A DNA stretch of 64,000 nucleotides from an uncultured Bacteroidota bacterium (GCA_913062555.1 CAJXVU010000006.1:51186-115185); one strand, 5' to 3'; counted from the stretch's first letter, positions 8,065 through 17,737 are shown. Translations and numbers: made by a program. The notes: generated by a model from the letters alone, not told the origin.

Positions 8065-8922
8065 ATGAGTAAATTAAAAATTGCAGTTCAAAAATCAGGT
8101 CGCTTACACGACGATTCTATGAAACTCCTTAGAGACATAGGAATTTCTATAGATAATGGCAAGGATCAACTTAAAGCGTCGGCAAAAAACTTCCCTTTAG
8201 AGGTGCTTTATTTGAGAAATGGGGATATCCCTCAATACCTTAGAGATGGTGTCGTAGATGCCGCTATTATTGGTAAAAATGTGCTTGTTGAAAAAGGAGA
8301 GGATATTAAAAGCATCGAAAATCTAGGGTTTTCAAAGTGTAAAGTTTCGGTAGCTGTTCCTAAATCTATGAATTATACAAATGTAAAAGATTTGGAAGGC
8401 AAACAAATAGCAACCTCATATCCAAATACGGTTTGCAAGTTTCTAACCAAAAACAATGTCAATGCTAATTTGCATATCATTAATGGGTCTGTAGAAATTG
8501 CCCCGAATATTGGATTGGCAGATGCTATTGTAGATATTGTCTCTAGTGGAAGTACATTATTTAAAAATAATCTCGTTGAAAAAGAAGTAATACTTAAGTC
8601 GGAAGCAGTGCTTGCCGTCTCACCTCAAATTTCAAGTGAGAATCAAGAACTATTATCCAAGATTCAATTCAGAATTAAGTCTGTATTAAAAGGGAGAAAC
8701 TCAAAGTATATATTATTAAATGCTCCAAATGAAAAGTTGGAAGAGATCATAAATGTACTTCCAGGAATGAAGAGTCCAACCGTATTACCTTTGGCAGAAG
8801 AGGGCTGGAGCTCGGTACATTCTGTGATAAGCAAAAATCAATTTTGGGAGATTATTGATGAACTAAAATTAAAAGGTGCCCAAGGTATACTCGTTTGTCC
8901 AATTGAAAAAATGGTATTGTAA
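8065..8922 (+). CDS. hisG: ATP phosphoribosyltransferase (long form)
   Basis: HisG condenses ATP with PRPP, the first and feedback-regulated step of histidine synthesis. The ORF track starts at a TTG (7975) inside the attenuator stem. The correct start is the ATG at 8065, giving MSKLKIAVQKSGRLHDDSM and 285 residues. The catalytic periplasmic-binding-like part runs to about residue 205. The C-terminal ACT-like regulatory domain (for example VLPLAEEGWSSVHSVI) marks the long, histidine-inhibited form that needs no HisZ. Its stop overlaps the hisD start by one base (TAATG), implying translational coupling. Confidence 0.96.
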   Translation: MSKLKIAVQKSGRLHDDSMKLLRDIGISIDNGKDQLKASAKNFPLEVLYLRNGDIPQYLRDGVVDAAIIGKNVLVEKGEDIKSIENLGFSKCKVSVAVPKSMNYTNVKDLEGKQIATSYPNTVCKFLTKNNVNANLHIINGSVEIAPNIGLADAIVDIVSSGSTLFKNNLVEKEVILKSEAVLAVSPQISSENQELLSKIQFRIKSVLKGRNSKYILLNAPNEKLEEIINVLPGMKSPTVLPLAEEGWSSVHSVISKNQFWEIIDELKLKGAQGILVCPIEKMVL

Positions 8923-10211
8923 TGAAATCAATAATAAATCCGAGTAAAGAAAACTGGTCACAGTTATTACAACGCCCAACGCAGTCCGTTGAAGAAATTG
9001 AGAATACGGTGCTTCAAATATTTAAAGATGTAGAGCAGCATGGTGATTTTGCTATTTCTAAGTATACCTCAATTTTTGATGGTGTAGATTTAAAAGAAAC
9101 AGAAGTCTCAAAAGTAGAGATTGCAAAAGCTATAGATGAAGTTTCAGAGGAAATAAAGGCTGCTATCGCTATTGCAAAACAAAATATAACAACCTTTCAC
9201 AAGGCGCAAAAAACAAGTATAAACAAACTAGAAACAATGCCAGGGGTACAATGCTGGCAAGAAAAAAGACCAATCGATAAAATTGGATTATATATTCCGG
9301 GAGGAACAGCACCTTTATTTTCTACAGTTTTAATGCTGGCAATTCCAGCACAAATAGCAGGCTGTAAGGATATTGTCCTTTGTACGCCCCCAAATTCAAA
9401 AGGCATGGTAGCTAATGAAATATTATACGCTGCTAATCTTTGTGGAGTAACCAAAATTATTAAAGTTGGTGGTATCCAAGCCATTGCTGGATTAACTTTT
9501 GGCACAGCTAAAATTCCAAAAGTCTATAAAATATTTGGTCCAGGGAATCAGTTTGTCACCGTTGCAAAACAAATGGCAACAAAGTATGGAATTGCAATAG
9601 ATATGCCTGCAGGACCGAGCGAGTTATTAGTAGTAGCAGATGATACTGCTAATGCATCATATGTGGCATCTGATTTGTTAAGTCAGGCCGAACATGGTGT
9701 GGATAGTCAGGTGATTTTAGTATCAACCTCAAAATCATTGATTACAAATGTGAGAGAAGAAATTACTACTCAATTGCAAATGTTACCACGGAAGTCGATT
9801 GCAGAAAAAGCAATTTCAAATTCTAAACTGATCTATGTGAACACTAATGATGTGGCACTCGATTTAATTAATACCTATGGACCAGAGCATTTAATTATAT
9901 GCACCGCAAGTAATGCCTTTTATTGTGACGGCATTGTAAATGCAGGATCCGTTTTTATTGGAAATTATACACCAGAAAGTGCTGGAGATTATGCCTCAGG
10001 AACAAATCACACCCTCCCAACTAATGGGTTTTCTAAGGCCTATTCTGGAGTAAATTTGGAGAGCTTTACTAAAAGCATCACTTTTCAAAACATTTCAAAA
10101 GAAGGCCTATTAAATATAGGAAACACCGTAGAAATTATGGCTGAAGCCGAAGGCTTGCAAGCACATAAAAATGCGGTTTCCATAAGATTAAAAGATATTA
10201 ATCCCACCTAA
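8922..10211 (+). CDS. hisD: Histidinol dehydrogenase
   Basis: HisD performs the last two steps, NAD-dependent oxidation of histidinol to histidine. The length of 429 residues is typical. Family motifs include YIPGGTAPLFSTVLM, PAGPSELLVVADDTA, the zinc and active-site region LLSQAEHGVDSQ, and GPEHLII. The ATG overlaps the hisG stop by one base. It is followed 33 bases later by hisC. Confidence 0.96.
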   Translation: MKSIINPSKENWSQLLQRPTQSVEEIENTVLQIFKDVEQHGDFAISKYTSIFDGVDLKETEVSKVEIAKAIDEVSEEIKAAIAIAKQNITTFHKAQKTSINKLETMPGVQCWQEKRPIDKIGLYIPGGTAPLFSTVLMLAIPAQIAGCKDIVLCTPPNSKGMVANEILYAANLCGVTKIIKVGGIQAIAGLTFGTAKIPKVYKIFGPGNQFVTVAKQMATKYGIAIDMPAGPSELLVVADDTANASYVASDLLSQAEHGVDSQVILVSTSKSLITNVREEITTQLQMLPRKSIAEKAISNSKLIYVNTNDVALDLINTYGPEHLIICTASNAFYCDGIVNAGSVFIGNYTPESAGDYASGTNHTLPTNGFSKAYSGVNLESFTKSITFQNISKEGLLNIGNTVEIMAEAEGLQAHKNAVSIRLKDINPT

Positions 10212-10244
10212 GTCAGAATCAGGTGAAACTCTCATTAAATTAAA

Positions 10245-11303
10245 ATGAAAACAAGCACATTCAATATTGATCAATTCATAAGACCAAGTATTAAGCAATT
10301 AAAGCCTTATACTTCTGCTAGGGACGAATATAAAGACCTCACAGAGAATATGTGTTTTCTTGATGCAAATGAAAACCCCTATGAAAATGGTGTTAATCGC
10401 TACCCTGATCCGCAACAAAGCAGCTTAAAATTAGTGCTTTCAGATTTAAAAAAATGCCCAATAGATAATATCCTTTTAGGAAATGGAAGTGATGAAGTTT
10501 TAGATTTAGTCTTCAGAGCATTTTGTGAACCTAAGCAAGATAACGTGATTACTTTACCACCAACTTATGGCATGTACGAAGTATTAGCAAACTTAAATGC
10601 TGTCGAAGTTAAACAAATACCTCTATCAAATAACTTTCAACCAAACGTTGAAGAAGTGTTAGCTATTCAAAACAAATACAGCAAATTATTGTTTTTATGT
10701 TCACCAAATAACCCTACTGCTAATAGTTTTGACAAAGACAAAGTAGTAGCATTAATCAAAAATTTTAGCGGTATTGTTGTAATTGATGAAGCCTATATTG
10801 ATTTTTCAGAGGAAGAGAGTTGGTTGAGCCGATTGGATGAATTTCCAAATTTAATAGTGACACAAACCTTATCAAAAGCATATGGGATGGCAGGTATAAG
10901 GTTAGGGATGTGTTTTGCATCTTCAGAAATTATTTCTGTATTAAATAAAATAAAGCCACCATATAATATCAACACATTAACACAACAAAAGGCTGTTTAC
11001 CAATTATCGGATAGTCAGTGTTATAATGATCAAATTAAGACCTTAAAAACGCAACGAAATGTTCTCAATAAAGCTCTGAAAACCATCAATTTTATCGAGG
11101 TCATATACCCATCAGATGCAAACTTTTTATTGGTTAAAGTTGATGATGCTTCCAAACGTTATCAACAGTTGGTGGATCTTGGCATGGTGATAAGAAACAG
11201 AACCAAACAATTGCATTGTGAAAATTGCTTAAGAATTACAGTGGGTACACCAGAAGAGAATAAGAAATTAATAGCAACACTTGTATTAATTTCTAAATCC
11301 TGA
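10245..11303 (+). CDS. hisC: Histidinol-phosphate aminotransferase
   Basis: A class I/II PLP-dependent aminotransferase of 352 residues that converts imidazole acetol phosphate to histidinol phosphate. Visible motifs are the ring-stacking region NILLGNGSDEVLDL, SPNNPTAN, and the PLP-lysine site TLSKAYGMAGIRLG. The position between hisD and hisB in a complete his operon fixes the substrate. A 33-base spacer precedes it and about 83 bases separate it from the corrected hisB start. Confidence 0.95.
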   Translation: MKTSTFNIDQFIRPSIKQLKPYTSARDEYKDLTENMCFLDANENPYENGVNRYPDPQQSSLKLVLSDLKKCPIDNILLGNGSDEVLDLVFRAFCEPKQDNVITLPPTYGMYEVLANLNAVEVKQIPLSNNFQPNVEEVLAIQNKYSKLLFLCSPNNPTANSFDKDKVVALIKNFSGIVVIDEAYIDFSEEESWLSRLDEFPNLIVTQTLSKAYGMAGIRLGMCFASSEIISVLNKIKPPYNINTLTQQKAVYQLSDSQCYNDQIKTLKTQRNVLNKALKTINFIEVIYPSDANFLLVKVDDASKRYQQLVDLGMVIRNRTKQLHCENCLRITVGTPEENKKLIATLVLISKS

Positions 11304-11386
11304 ATTCGTTTTAGGAGCGCATAAATTTGAAATATAATAATGAATTAATAGCCCTAAAATATGTTCAGGGAAATAAAAAAAGTATT

Positions 11387-12520
11387 ATGAAACGTGTATT
11401 ATTTATAGATAGAGACGGCACACTAATTAAAGAACCCGCTGACGAGCAAATTGACTCTTTTGCTAAGCTGAAGTTTTACCCTAAGGTATTTCAGTTTTTA
11501 GCTAAGATTTGCAAGGAATTGGATTTTGAGATTGTAATGGTTACCAATCAGGACGGATTGGGAACCGAAGCATATCCAGAAGCTGTGTTTTGGCCAATTC
11601 ACAATTTTATAATTGAGACGTTTTCTTCGGAAGGGGTTGTCTTTGAAGAACAGTTCATGGACCGAACATTCGCCAAAGACAATTCACCCAATAGAAAGCC
11701 AAATACCGGCTTATTAACCAAGTATTTTACCAATGGTTATGATTTAAAAAATTCTTATGTCATAGGCGATCGTTTAACCGATATAGAATTGGCTAAAAAC
11801 TTGGGAAGTAAAGGGGTTTTTATAAATGACAACACCAATTTTGGAACTGAGGAAATTACAGTACAGCGAGAAGCTTTAGATGCGTTTATTGCACTGGAAA
11901 CTAATGATTGGGAAGCAATTTATAAGTTTTTGAAAGCAAAAGAACGTACAGGTCAACTCTCAAGAAATACCAATGAAACTAAAATTGAGATTACATTAAA
12001 TCTCGATGGCACAGGAAAGAGTAATATAAATACAGGCCTCGCTTTTTTTGATCATATGCTCGACCAAATTGCACGTCACGGGCAATTGGATTTAGATATA
12101 AATGTTGATGGGGATTTGGAAGTTGATGAGCATCACACCATTGAAGACACCGCAATTGCATTAGGTGAATTATTTAATGAGGTTTTAGGAAATAAATTGG
12201 GCATTGAACGCTATGGATTTTATTTACCTATGGATGATTGCCTAGCTCAAGTGGGTATTGACTTTGGAGGTAGAAATTGGTTGGTGTGGGATGCCGATTT
12301 TAAGCGTGAAATGATTGGAAAAATGCCAACGGAAATGTTTTTGCACTTCTTTAAATCCTTTACGGATGGCGCCAAATGCAATTTAAATATTAAGGCAGAT
12401 GGCGTCAATGAGCATCATAAAATTGAGGCTATTTTTAAAGCCTTTGCAAAAGCCATAAAAATGGCCGTGAAAAGAGATGTTGAAAAAATGATTTTACCAT
12501 CAACAAAAGGAGTATTATAA
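11387..12520 (+). CDS. hisB: Bifunctional histidinol-phosphatase / imidazoleglycerol-phosphate dehydratase
   Basis: A fused enzyme. The N-terminal HAD-type phosphatase (about residues 1-165) has nucleophile motif [12 protein letters not shown] and motif [12 protein letters not shown]. The C-terminal dehydratase (about 175-377) has metal-binding [23 protein letters not shown] and [12 protein letters not shown]. The track begins at a TTG (11327), but homologous HisB proteins begin [11 protein letters not shown], so I take the ATG at 11387 (377 residues). The two activities flank HisC in the pathway. Fused HisB occurs in Bacteroidota and some Proteobacteria. Confidence 0.95.
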   Translation: MKRVLFIDRDGTLIKEPADEQIDSFAKLKFYPKVFQFLAKICKELDFEIVMVTNQDGLGTEAYPEAVFWPIHNFIIETFSSEGVVFEEQFMDRTFAKDNSPNRKPNTGLLTKYFTNGYDLKNSYVIGDRLTDIELAKNLGSKGVFINDNTNFGTEEITVQREALDAFIALETNDWEAIYKFLKAKERTGQLSRNTNETKIEITLNLDGTGKSNINTGLAFFDHMLDQIARHGQLDLDINVDGDLEVDEHHTIEDTAIALGELFNEVLGNKLGIERYGFYLPMDDCLAQVGIDFGGRNWLVWDADFKREMIGKMPTEMFLHFFKSFTDGAKCNLNIKADGVNEHHKIEAIFKAFAKAIKMAVKRDVEKMILPSTKGVL

Positions 12521-12535
12521 ATAAATTATTGAATT

Positions 12536-13117
12536 TTGAACATTATAATTATAGATTATGGCGCTGGAAATATTAAAAGCATACAATTTGCTTTTAAACG
12601 CCTCGGTATTACTGCAGTTTTATCAAATGACCCCGATGAGATTTTAAATGCGGACAAGGTAATTTTCCCTGGAGTTGGCGAGGCCAGTAACGCCATGGAA
12701 AAGCTTAAAGAAACGGGTTTAGATGTCCTAATTCCAAATTTGAAACAACCCGTTTTAGGGATTTGCCTCGGGATGCAACTACTTTGTAAACATACAGAAG
12801 AAGGGAACACTAGAGGTTTAGGAATTTTTGATGTAGATATTAAACGATTTACAAATGCTGTGAAAGTCCCTCAAATGGGATGGAATACCATTGTTAATTT
12901 GAAATCTGAATTGTTTTCAGGAATAAAAGAAAATGAACACATGTATTTAGTGCATAGTTATTATGCCGAGCAATGCACAGAAGCCATTGCCACAACAAAT
13001 TATCAAACCAATTATGCTTCTGCATTACAACATGAAAATTTTTATGGAGTCCAATTTCATCCAGAAAAAAGCAGTACTGCAGGTGCACAAATTTTACAAA
13101 ATTTCATAAACTTATAG
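12536..13117 (+). CDS. hisH: Imidazole glycerol phosphate synthase, glutamine amidotransferase subunit
   Basis: HisH hydrolyses glutamine and channels ammonia to HisF. It is a class I glutamine amidotransferase of 193 residues with nucleophile cysteine in GICLGMQLLC and the His-Glu pair in GVQFHPEKSS. It starts at a TTG codon, giving MNIIIIDYGAGN, which matches the conserved family N-terminus exactly, so the rare start is real. It lies 15 bases after hisB. HisF is two genes downstream. Confidence 0.95.
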   Translation: MNIIIIDYGAGNIKSIQFAFKRLGITAVLSNDPDEILNADKVIFPGVGEASNAMEKLKETGLDVLIPNLKQPVLGICLGMQLLCKHTEEGNTRGLGIFDVDIKRFTNAVKVPQMGWNTIVNLKSELFSGIKENEHMYLVHSYYAEQCTEAIATTNYQTNYASALQHENFYGVQFHPEKSSTAGAQILQNFINL

Positions 13118-13164
13118 CGACTCCCTTTTAGATAGAGTTATCAATAAATAAAGCATCATATAAT

Positions 13165-13917
13165 ATGAGAGTAATACCAGCAATAGATATCATAGAAGGT
13201 AAATGTGTCCGATTGACAAAAGGAGATTATAAGACCAAGAAAATATATAATGAGAACCCTTTGGAAGTGGCCAAAATGTTTGAAGATGCTGGGATCCAAG
13301 ATTTACATGTGGTGGATTTAGATGGTGCCAAAGCAAGTCATATTGTAAATTATAAAGTGCTGGAACAAATAGCTTCAAAAACCAAATTGAATATTGATTT
13401 TGGAGGCGGATTAAAGACGAATGAAGATTTACATATCGCTTTCAATTCAGGAGCGAGCCAAATTACCGGAGGAAGTATTGCTGTGAAAAACCCAAAGATT
13501 TTCGAAGGATGGATCTCTCAATATGGATCTGATAGAATAATTTTGGGTGCCGATTGTAATAATGAAAAAATAGCGATTAATGGTTGGCAGGAAGAAAGTA
13601 CGAAAAGCGTTATTCCATTTATAGAGCGTTACCAGGAAAAAGGTATTGCATATGTGATTTGTACTGATATAGCCAAAGATGGGATGTTGGAGGGGCCTTC
13701 GTTTGAATTATACCGAAGAATTTTAAATACAGGTAATTTGTCAAATAAAGAGCAAACAAATCGCCCTTTAAAACTCATTGCCTCCGGAGGTATTTCGAGT
13801 TTTGATGAATTGCCCAAACTCGCTGAACTGGGTTGTGAAGGTGTCATTATTGGAAAAGCAATTTATGAAAACAGAATTTCATTGAAGCAATTAGAAAATT
13901 ATATAATAAATAAATAA
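13165..13917 (+). CDS. hisA: ProFAR isomerase
   Basis: A (beta/alpha)8-barrel isomerase of 250 residues that opens the ribose ring of ProFAR by an Amadori rearrangement. The N-terminal [17 protein letters not shown], with catalytic Asp8, and the second-half motif [14 protein letters not shown] identify HisA as distinct from HisF. GGI and [10 protein letters not shown] near the end form the phosphate site. The spacer to hisF (51 bases) contains a relic of a dispersed repeat. Confidence 0.95.
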   Translation: MRVIPAIDIIEGKCVRLTKGDYKTKKIYNENPLEVAKMFEDAGIQDLHVVDLDGAKASHIVNYKVLEQIASKTKLNIDFGGGLKTNEDLHIAFNSGASQITGGSIAVKNPKIFEGWISQYGSDRIILGADCNNEKIAINGWQEESTKSVIPFIERYQEKGIAYVICTDIAKDGMLEGPSFELYRRILNTGNLSNKEQTNRPLKLIASGGISSFDELPKLAELGCEGVIIGKAIYENRISLKQLENYIINK

Positions 13918-13918
13918 T

Positions 13919-13948
13919 TGTCATAGCGAGTGTCCCGAAGCAATCTGT
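13919..13948. repeat. Relic of a TGTCATTGCGAG...GAAGCAATCT-type dispersed repeat
   Basis: The hisA-hisF spacer reads TGTCATAGCGAGTG, then TCCCGAAGCAATCTG. It closely resembles a short palindromic intergenic element (TGTCATTGCGAG ... GAAGCAATCT) known from many bacterial and archaeal genomes. The match is from memory of that motif. Only one copy was noticed in the window. Confidence 0.45.
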
Positions 13949-13968
13949 TTTAAAAAAAAGATAAAATT

Positions 13969-14724
13969 ATGCTAACAAAACGAATTATACCCTGCTTAGA
14001 TATCAAAAATGGACGTACTGTAAAGGGCGTTAATTTTGTAGATTTAATTGATGCTGGTGATCCTGTGGAATTGGCTAGAAAATATGCTTTAGCTGGTGCA
14101 GACGAATTAGTGTTCTTAGATATCTCGGCAACGCTTGAACAAAGAAAAACAACGCTGGATATGGTATTGCATGTGGCCGAGCAAGTAAATATTCCATTTA
14201 CCGTTGGCGGGGGGATTACATCTATTGCTGATGTCGATGCCCTTTTAAAATGTGGTGCCGATAAAGTATCAGTGAATTCCTCGGCTATTAAACGTCCTGA
14301 GCTCATTGACGAATTATCCAATAAGTTTGGAAGTCAGTGTATTGTCGTAGCCATTGATGCAAAATGCGTTAATGACCAATGGATGGTGCATTTGGCTGGT
14401 GGAACCATTCCAACTGATAAAAATCTTTTTGATTGGGCTAAAGAAGTTGAGAAACGTGGTGCGGGAGAGATTCTTTTTACATCAATGAATAATGATGGTA
14501 CTAAAAATGGCTTTGCAAATGAGGCTTTAGCAAAACTATCAGAAACTTTAAACATTCCAATTATAGCCTCTGGAGGGGCAGGATCAATTCAGCATTTTGT
14601 AGATACATTTACACTTGGTAAAGCAGATGCTGCACTGGCAGCTAGTGTGTTTCATTTTGGAGAAATACCAATTTCAGAATTAAAAAAAGAATTGAACAAT
14701 AATAATATAGAAGTCCGACTTTAA
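13969..14724 (+). CDS. hisF: Imidazole glycerol phosphate synthase, cyclase subunit
   Basis: HisF uses ammonia from HisH to close the imidazole ring and release AICAR. The 251-residue barrel begins [16 protein letters not shown], with catalytic Asp11, and carries the second catalytic region [17 protein letters not shown] and the C-terminal phosphate site ([11 protein letters not shown]) are present. It is separated from its partner hisH only by hisA, the usual his order. Confidence 0.96.
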   Translation: MLTKRIIPCLDIKNGRTVKGVNFVDLIDAGDPVELARKYALAGADELVFLDISATLEQRKTTLDMVLHVAEQVNIPFTVGGGITSIADVDALLKCGADKVSVNSSAIKRPELIDELSNKFGSQCIVVAIDAKCVNDQWMVHLAGGTIPTDKNLFDWAKEVEKRGAGEILFTSMNNDGTKNGFANEALAKLSETLNIPIIASGGAGSIQHFVDTFTLGKADAALAASVFHFGEIPISELKKELNNNNIEVRL

Positions 14725-14759
14725 TAATCAATCCTGTTTTGGCAGGAAATAAAAAAATT

Positions 14760-15350
14760 ATGGAAATTAAATACAATAACGAAGGATTAGTACCAGCCAT
14801 CATTCAGGATGCCGAAACTAAAGCAGTATTAATGCTAGGCTATATGAATGCAGTAGCATTTCAAAAAACTTTGGAAACTAAAAAGGTGACCTTCTATAGC
14901 AGATCTAAGCAGCGATTATGGACCAAAGGGGAGGAAAGTGGAAATTTTTTAAATTTGGTCGATCTCAAAAACGACTGTGATAATGATACTTTATTAGTTT
15001 CGGTAAATCCAGAAGGACCAACCTGTCATAAAGGAACGGATACCTGTTGGAAAGAAAATAACAATCAACAATTTGGATTTTTATCTCAATTGGAAGATGT
15101 GATTCAGGATCGTAAAGAGAACGCCAATGAAGAACGTTCATATGTCGCGTCATTATTCACAAAAGGGATTAATAAAATTGCTCAAAAAGTAGGAGAAGAG
15201 GCTGTTGAAGTAGTTATTGAAGCCAAAGACAACAACGATCACTTATTTCTTGATGAAAGTGCCGATTTATTATTCCACTATTTAATTTTACTTCAAGCAA
15301 AAGGATTTAAACTCAATGATATCGTAGAAGTTCTAAAATCCAGACATTAA
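14760..15350 (+). CDS. hisIE: Bifunctional phosphoribosyl-AMP cyclohydrolase / phosphoribosyl-ATP pyrophosphatase
   Basis: A fused enzyme for steps two and three of the pathway. The N-terminal cyclohydrolase (about 1-105) shows WTKGEESGNFL, DCDNDTLL and the metal-binding PTCHKGTDTCW. The C-terminal pyrophosphatase has KVGEEAVEVVIEAKD. The track starts at a TTG (14739), but the ATG at 14760 gives the family-like N-terminus MEIKYNNEGLVPAIIQD and 196 residues. This is the last gene of hisGDCBHAF(IE). No clear intrinsic terminator follows. Confidence 0.95.
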   Translation: MEIKYNNEGLVPAIIQDAETKAVLMLGYMNAVAFQKTLETKKVTFYSRSKQRLWTKGEESGNFLNLVDLKNDCDNDTLLVSVNPEGPTCHKGTDTCWKENNNQQFGFLSQLEDVIQDRKENANEERSYVASLFTKGINKIAQKVGEEAVEVVIEAKDNNDHLFLDESADLLFHYLILLQAKGFKLNDIVEVLKSRH

Positions 15351-15389
15351 AAATTTTGTTGTGCTTTTAAATTTCTCGTACTTGTACGC

Positions 15390-16178
15390 ATGTTTAATAA
15401 GAAGTATTATTACGTTTTTAAAGTTCAGTATTTAGGCTATCGTTTTCACGGTTGGCAAAAACAACCCAAATTAAAGACGGTGCATTTAATGATAGACAGA
15501 ACTTTAAAATATATTCTGGGTGATCAAGGGTTCAAAACTTTAGGAGCCGGGCGAACAGATGCCATGGTTTCTGCACAAGAGGCTGCTTTCGAATTGTTTT
15601 TACAAAAAGAGCCTCTGGAAAATATCGATGAATTTTTAGCACTCTTCAATCATAATTTACCACAGGACATTAGGGCCTTATCCATAAAGAAAGTTGATGA
15701 ATCCTTTAATATTATAAAAGATTCAAAACTCAAGGAATATCTTTATATGTTTGCACAAGGGAATAAGTTTCACCCGTTCTGCGCACCCCTGATGACCACT
15801 ATTTTGGAACCTTTAGATATTGAACTCATGAAAAAAGGGGCACAATTATTTCAAGGGCTTCATAATTTTAAAACTTATTGTTATAAAGCTTCCGATAATG
15901 GTATTTATCATCGAGAAATTATAACTTGTGAACTCGTAGAAAATACGGTGCTTACTGCAAATTTCTTTCCAGAACAAACCTATATACTTAGAGTAAAAGG
16001 CAAGGGATTTGGACGAAACCAAATACGATTAATGATGGGAGCACTCATCAAATTGGGTAGGGGAGATATGACGCTTGATGAAATTGTAGAGAGTTTAAAA
16101 CCGGAAAGCACTGTCGTATTGGAATATATTGCTCCACCATCAGGGCTTATTCTTAATAAAATTGAATTTGAAGAGTAA
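15390..16178 (+). CDS. truA: tRNA pseudouridine synthase, TruA family
   Basis: The 262-residue protein starts with the TruA-like RNA-binding strand (KVQYLGYRFHGWQKQP). It has the catalytic aspartate, about D57, in GAGRTDAMVSA, a variant of the canonical RTDAGVHA. A second half motif reads RVKGKGFGRNQIRLMMGAL. TruA isomerises uridines 38-40 in the anticodon arm. The divergent active-site flank suggests it may be a paralogue with a different site preference, a second TruA being possible elsewhere. It lies 39 bases after hisIE and could be read through from the his operon. Confidence 0.82.
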   Translation: MFNKKYYYVFKVQYLGYRFHGWQKQPKLKTVHLMIDRTLKYILGDQGFKTLGAGRTDAMVSAQEAAFELFLQKEPLENIDEFLALFNHNLPQDIRALSIKKVDESFNIIKDSKLKEYLYMFAQGNKFHPFCAPLMTTILEPLDIELMKKGAQLFQGLHNFKTYCYKASDNGIYHREIITCELVENTVLTANFFPEQTYILRVKGKGFGRNQIRLMMGALIKLGRGDMTLDEIVESLKPESTVVLEYIAPPSGLILNKIEFEE

Positions 16179-16245
16179 AAAGCTTTTCGTATTTTTCAGA
16201 AGAATTTCTTTTCATTTTAATTAAAGTCTAATCAAAAAAACAAAT

Positions 16246-16923
16246 ATGAGTACCACAATCCCAAAAGAAGCTTTGACTTTTTTTAATAAACTTCATAAAA
16301 ACAATAATCGAGATTGGTTTAATGAGAATAAAGCAGAATTCAAGGCTATTGAAGCAGAGGTAAAACAGTGTTATACGACCATTTATAATGGCTTGAATAC
16401 TCATGATGAAGTTGATAAAATGAAAATGTTCAGAATTTATCGCGACGTCCGATTTTCAAAAGATAAAACACCTTATAAAACCTATTTTGGGGGAAGCTTT
16501 CATCGAAAGAAGCCTGAATTGAGAGGTGGTTATTATTTACATATTGCTCCAAATAATGAAAGTTTTTTAGCCACTGGATTTTGGGAACCAAAAAAAGAAG
16601 ATCTTTTAAGAGTTCGAAAGGAATTTGAAATGGATGCTGATGATATACGGGATATTATGAAAGAAGCTTCTTTTAAAAAAATATGGGGATCGTTTGTTGG
16701 AGATGAAGTAAAGACAGCTCCCAAGGGTTTTAATAAAGAGGACAAGAATATTGATCTGATAAAAAAGAAGCAATTTATTTTCACAAAAAAAATCACGGAT
16801 ACCGAGATCACATCTCCTAATTTTTTAAGTACTGTAGATCATTCCTTTAAAATAATTCGTCCCTTCTTTGATTATATGAGCGATGTGCTCACTACCAATC
16901 TCAATGGAGAATCTTTGTTATAA
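16246..16923 (+). CDS. DUF2461 domain-containing protein
   Basis: A 225-residue cytoplasmic protein of the conserved DUF2461 (TIGR02453-like) family, recognised by FFNKLHKNNNRDWFNENKAE at the N-terminus, RIYRDVRFSKDKTPYKTYFG, and GGYYLHIAPNNESFLATGFW. The biochemical role of this family is unknown. There is no signal peptide or membrane segment. An intrinsic terminator begins at its stop codon and serves as the convergent end with the SDR gene on the other strand. Confidence 0.85.
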   Translation: MSTTIPKEALTFFNKLHKNNNRDWFNENKAEFKAIEAEVKQCYTTIYNGLNTHDEVDKMKMFRIYRDVRFSKDKTPYKTYFGGSFHRKKPELRGGYYLHIAPNNESFLATGFWEPKKEDLLRVRKEFEMDADDIRDIMKEASFKKIWGSFVGDEVKTAPKGFNKEDKNIDLIKKKQFIFTKKITDTEITSPNFLSTVDHSFKIIRPFFDYMSDVLTTNLNGESLL

Positions 16924-16952
16924 AAAAAGGCTTGAGTAATCAAGCCTTTTTT
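16923..16952. terminator. Bidirectional terminator between DUF2461 and SDR genes
   Basis: AAAAAGGCTTGA, loop GTAA, TCAAGCCTTTTT. The A run on one side and T run on the other allow it to work for both convergent transcripts. Confidence 0.88.
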
Positions 16953-16973
16953 CTTTATAAAATCTAAATTAAT

Positions 16974-17723
16974 TTAAACTTGGCTCAATCCGCCATCAAC
17001 TTCAAGTTCAACCCCATTAATATAAGAAGCTTCGTCTGAAGCTAAGAATAATGCGGCGTTTGCAATCTCTTCAGAAGATCCGAATCGTCCTAATGGAACT
17101 TGAGCTGCGAAGCCTTTCCCCATTTCCTGAACTACGTCCATAGGCAAGTCCATTTTTCCATATAATGGCGTTTCAATTGGCCCTGGAGCAATTGAATTTA
17201 CACGTATTTTACGAGATTTCAGTTCAGAGGTTAATACTCTAGAATACGCCCTTAGTGCGCCTTTACTAGCCGAGTATATCCCTAAACCTTCAAATCCTTT
17301 TTGATGTACTACAGAATTTGTGAATAAAATGGTTCCCCCATCTTTTATTGATGGCAATGCCGCTTTTATTGCTAAGATTGGTCCTTTGACATTGATATTG
17401 AAAATTTCATCAATATGTGCTTCCGTAATTTCAGAAGCAGGGATAGGTTTTGCAATACCTGCATTTAGAAACAAAATATCGATTGCCCCATAATGTTGTG
17501 TTGCCGCTTCAATAAGACGAACATTATCAGCTGCAATTGAAACATCGGCCAAAACGGTTATAAAGTCACCGTTTAATTCTTTTGCAACTTCGTCCAATGC
17601 TTCTTGACGACGTCCTGAAAGGACAACTTTTGCACCTTCTTTTAAATACAGTTTAGCTGTTGCCAAACCAATACCACTATTCGCTCCTGTAATAATGGCT
17701 ACTTTGTTTTGTAATTTATTCAT
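16974..17723 (-). CDS. Short-chain dehydrogenase/reductase controlled by the adjacent TetR
   Basis: A 249-residue classical SDR with cofactor motif TGANSGIGLA, LNAGIA and catalytic YSASK. The substrate is not evident; the close FabG-like relatives are general oxidoreductases. The track start (17756) lies inside the operator palindrome. The ATG at 17723 gives MNKLQNKVAIITGA, the normal SDR N-terminus, and is preferred. It is 50 bases downstream of a TetR gene on the same strand, with a 20-bp palindrome in the gap that also occurs at the TetR promoter. This indicates co-regulation, probably by an electrophile or hydrophobic ligand. Confidence 0.85.
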   Translation of the reverse strand: MNKLQNKVAIITGANSGIGLATAKLYLKEGAKVVLSGRRQEALDEVAKELNGDFITVLADVSIAADNVRLIEAATQHYGAIDILFLNAGIAKPIPASEITEAHIDEIFNINVKGPILAIKAALPSIKDGGTILFTNSVVHQKGFEGLGIYSASKGALRAYSRVLTSELKSRKIRVNSIAPGPIETPLYGKMDLPMDVVQEMGKGFAAQVPLGRFGSSEEIANAALFLASDEASYINGVELEVDGGLSQV

Positions 17724-17737
17724 TTTATCATTTTTTA

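Noticed and set aside
12536-12538. Suspected wrong TTG start of hisH
   Set aside because: It was kept: MNIIIIDYGAGN is the conserved HisH N-terminus and no ATG could produce it.
14739-14760. TTG start for hisIE and TTG start for hisB (11327) as offered by the track
   Set aside because: The downstream ATGs give the family-conserved N-termini; the extensions are not homologous to known proteins.
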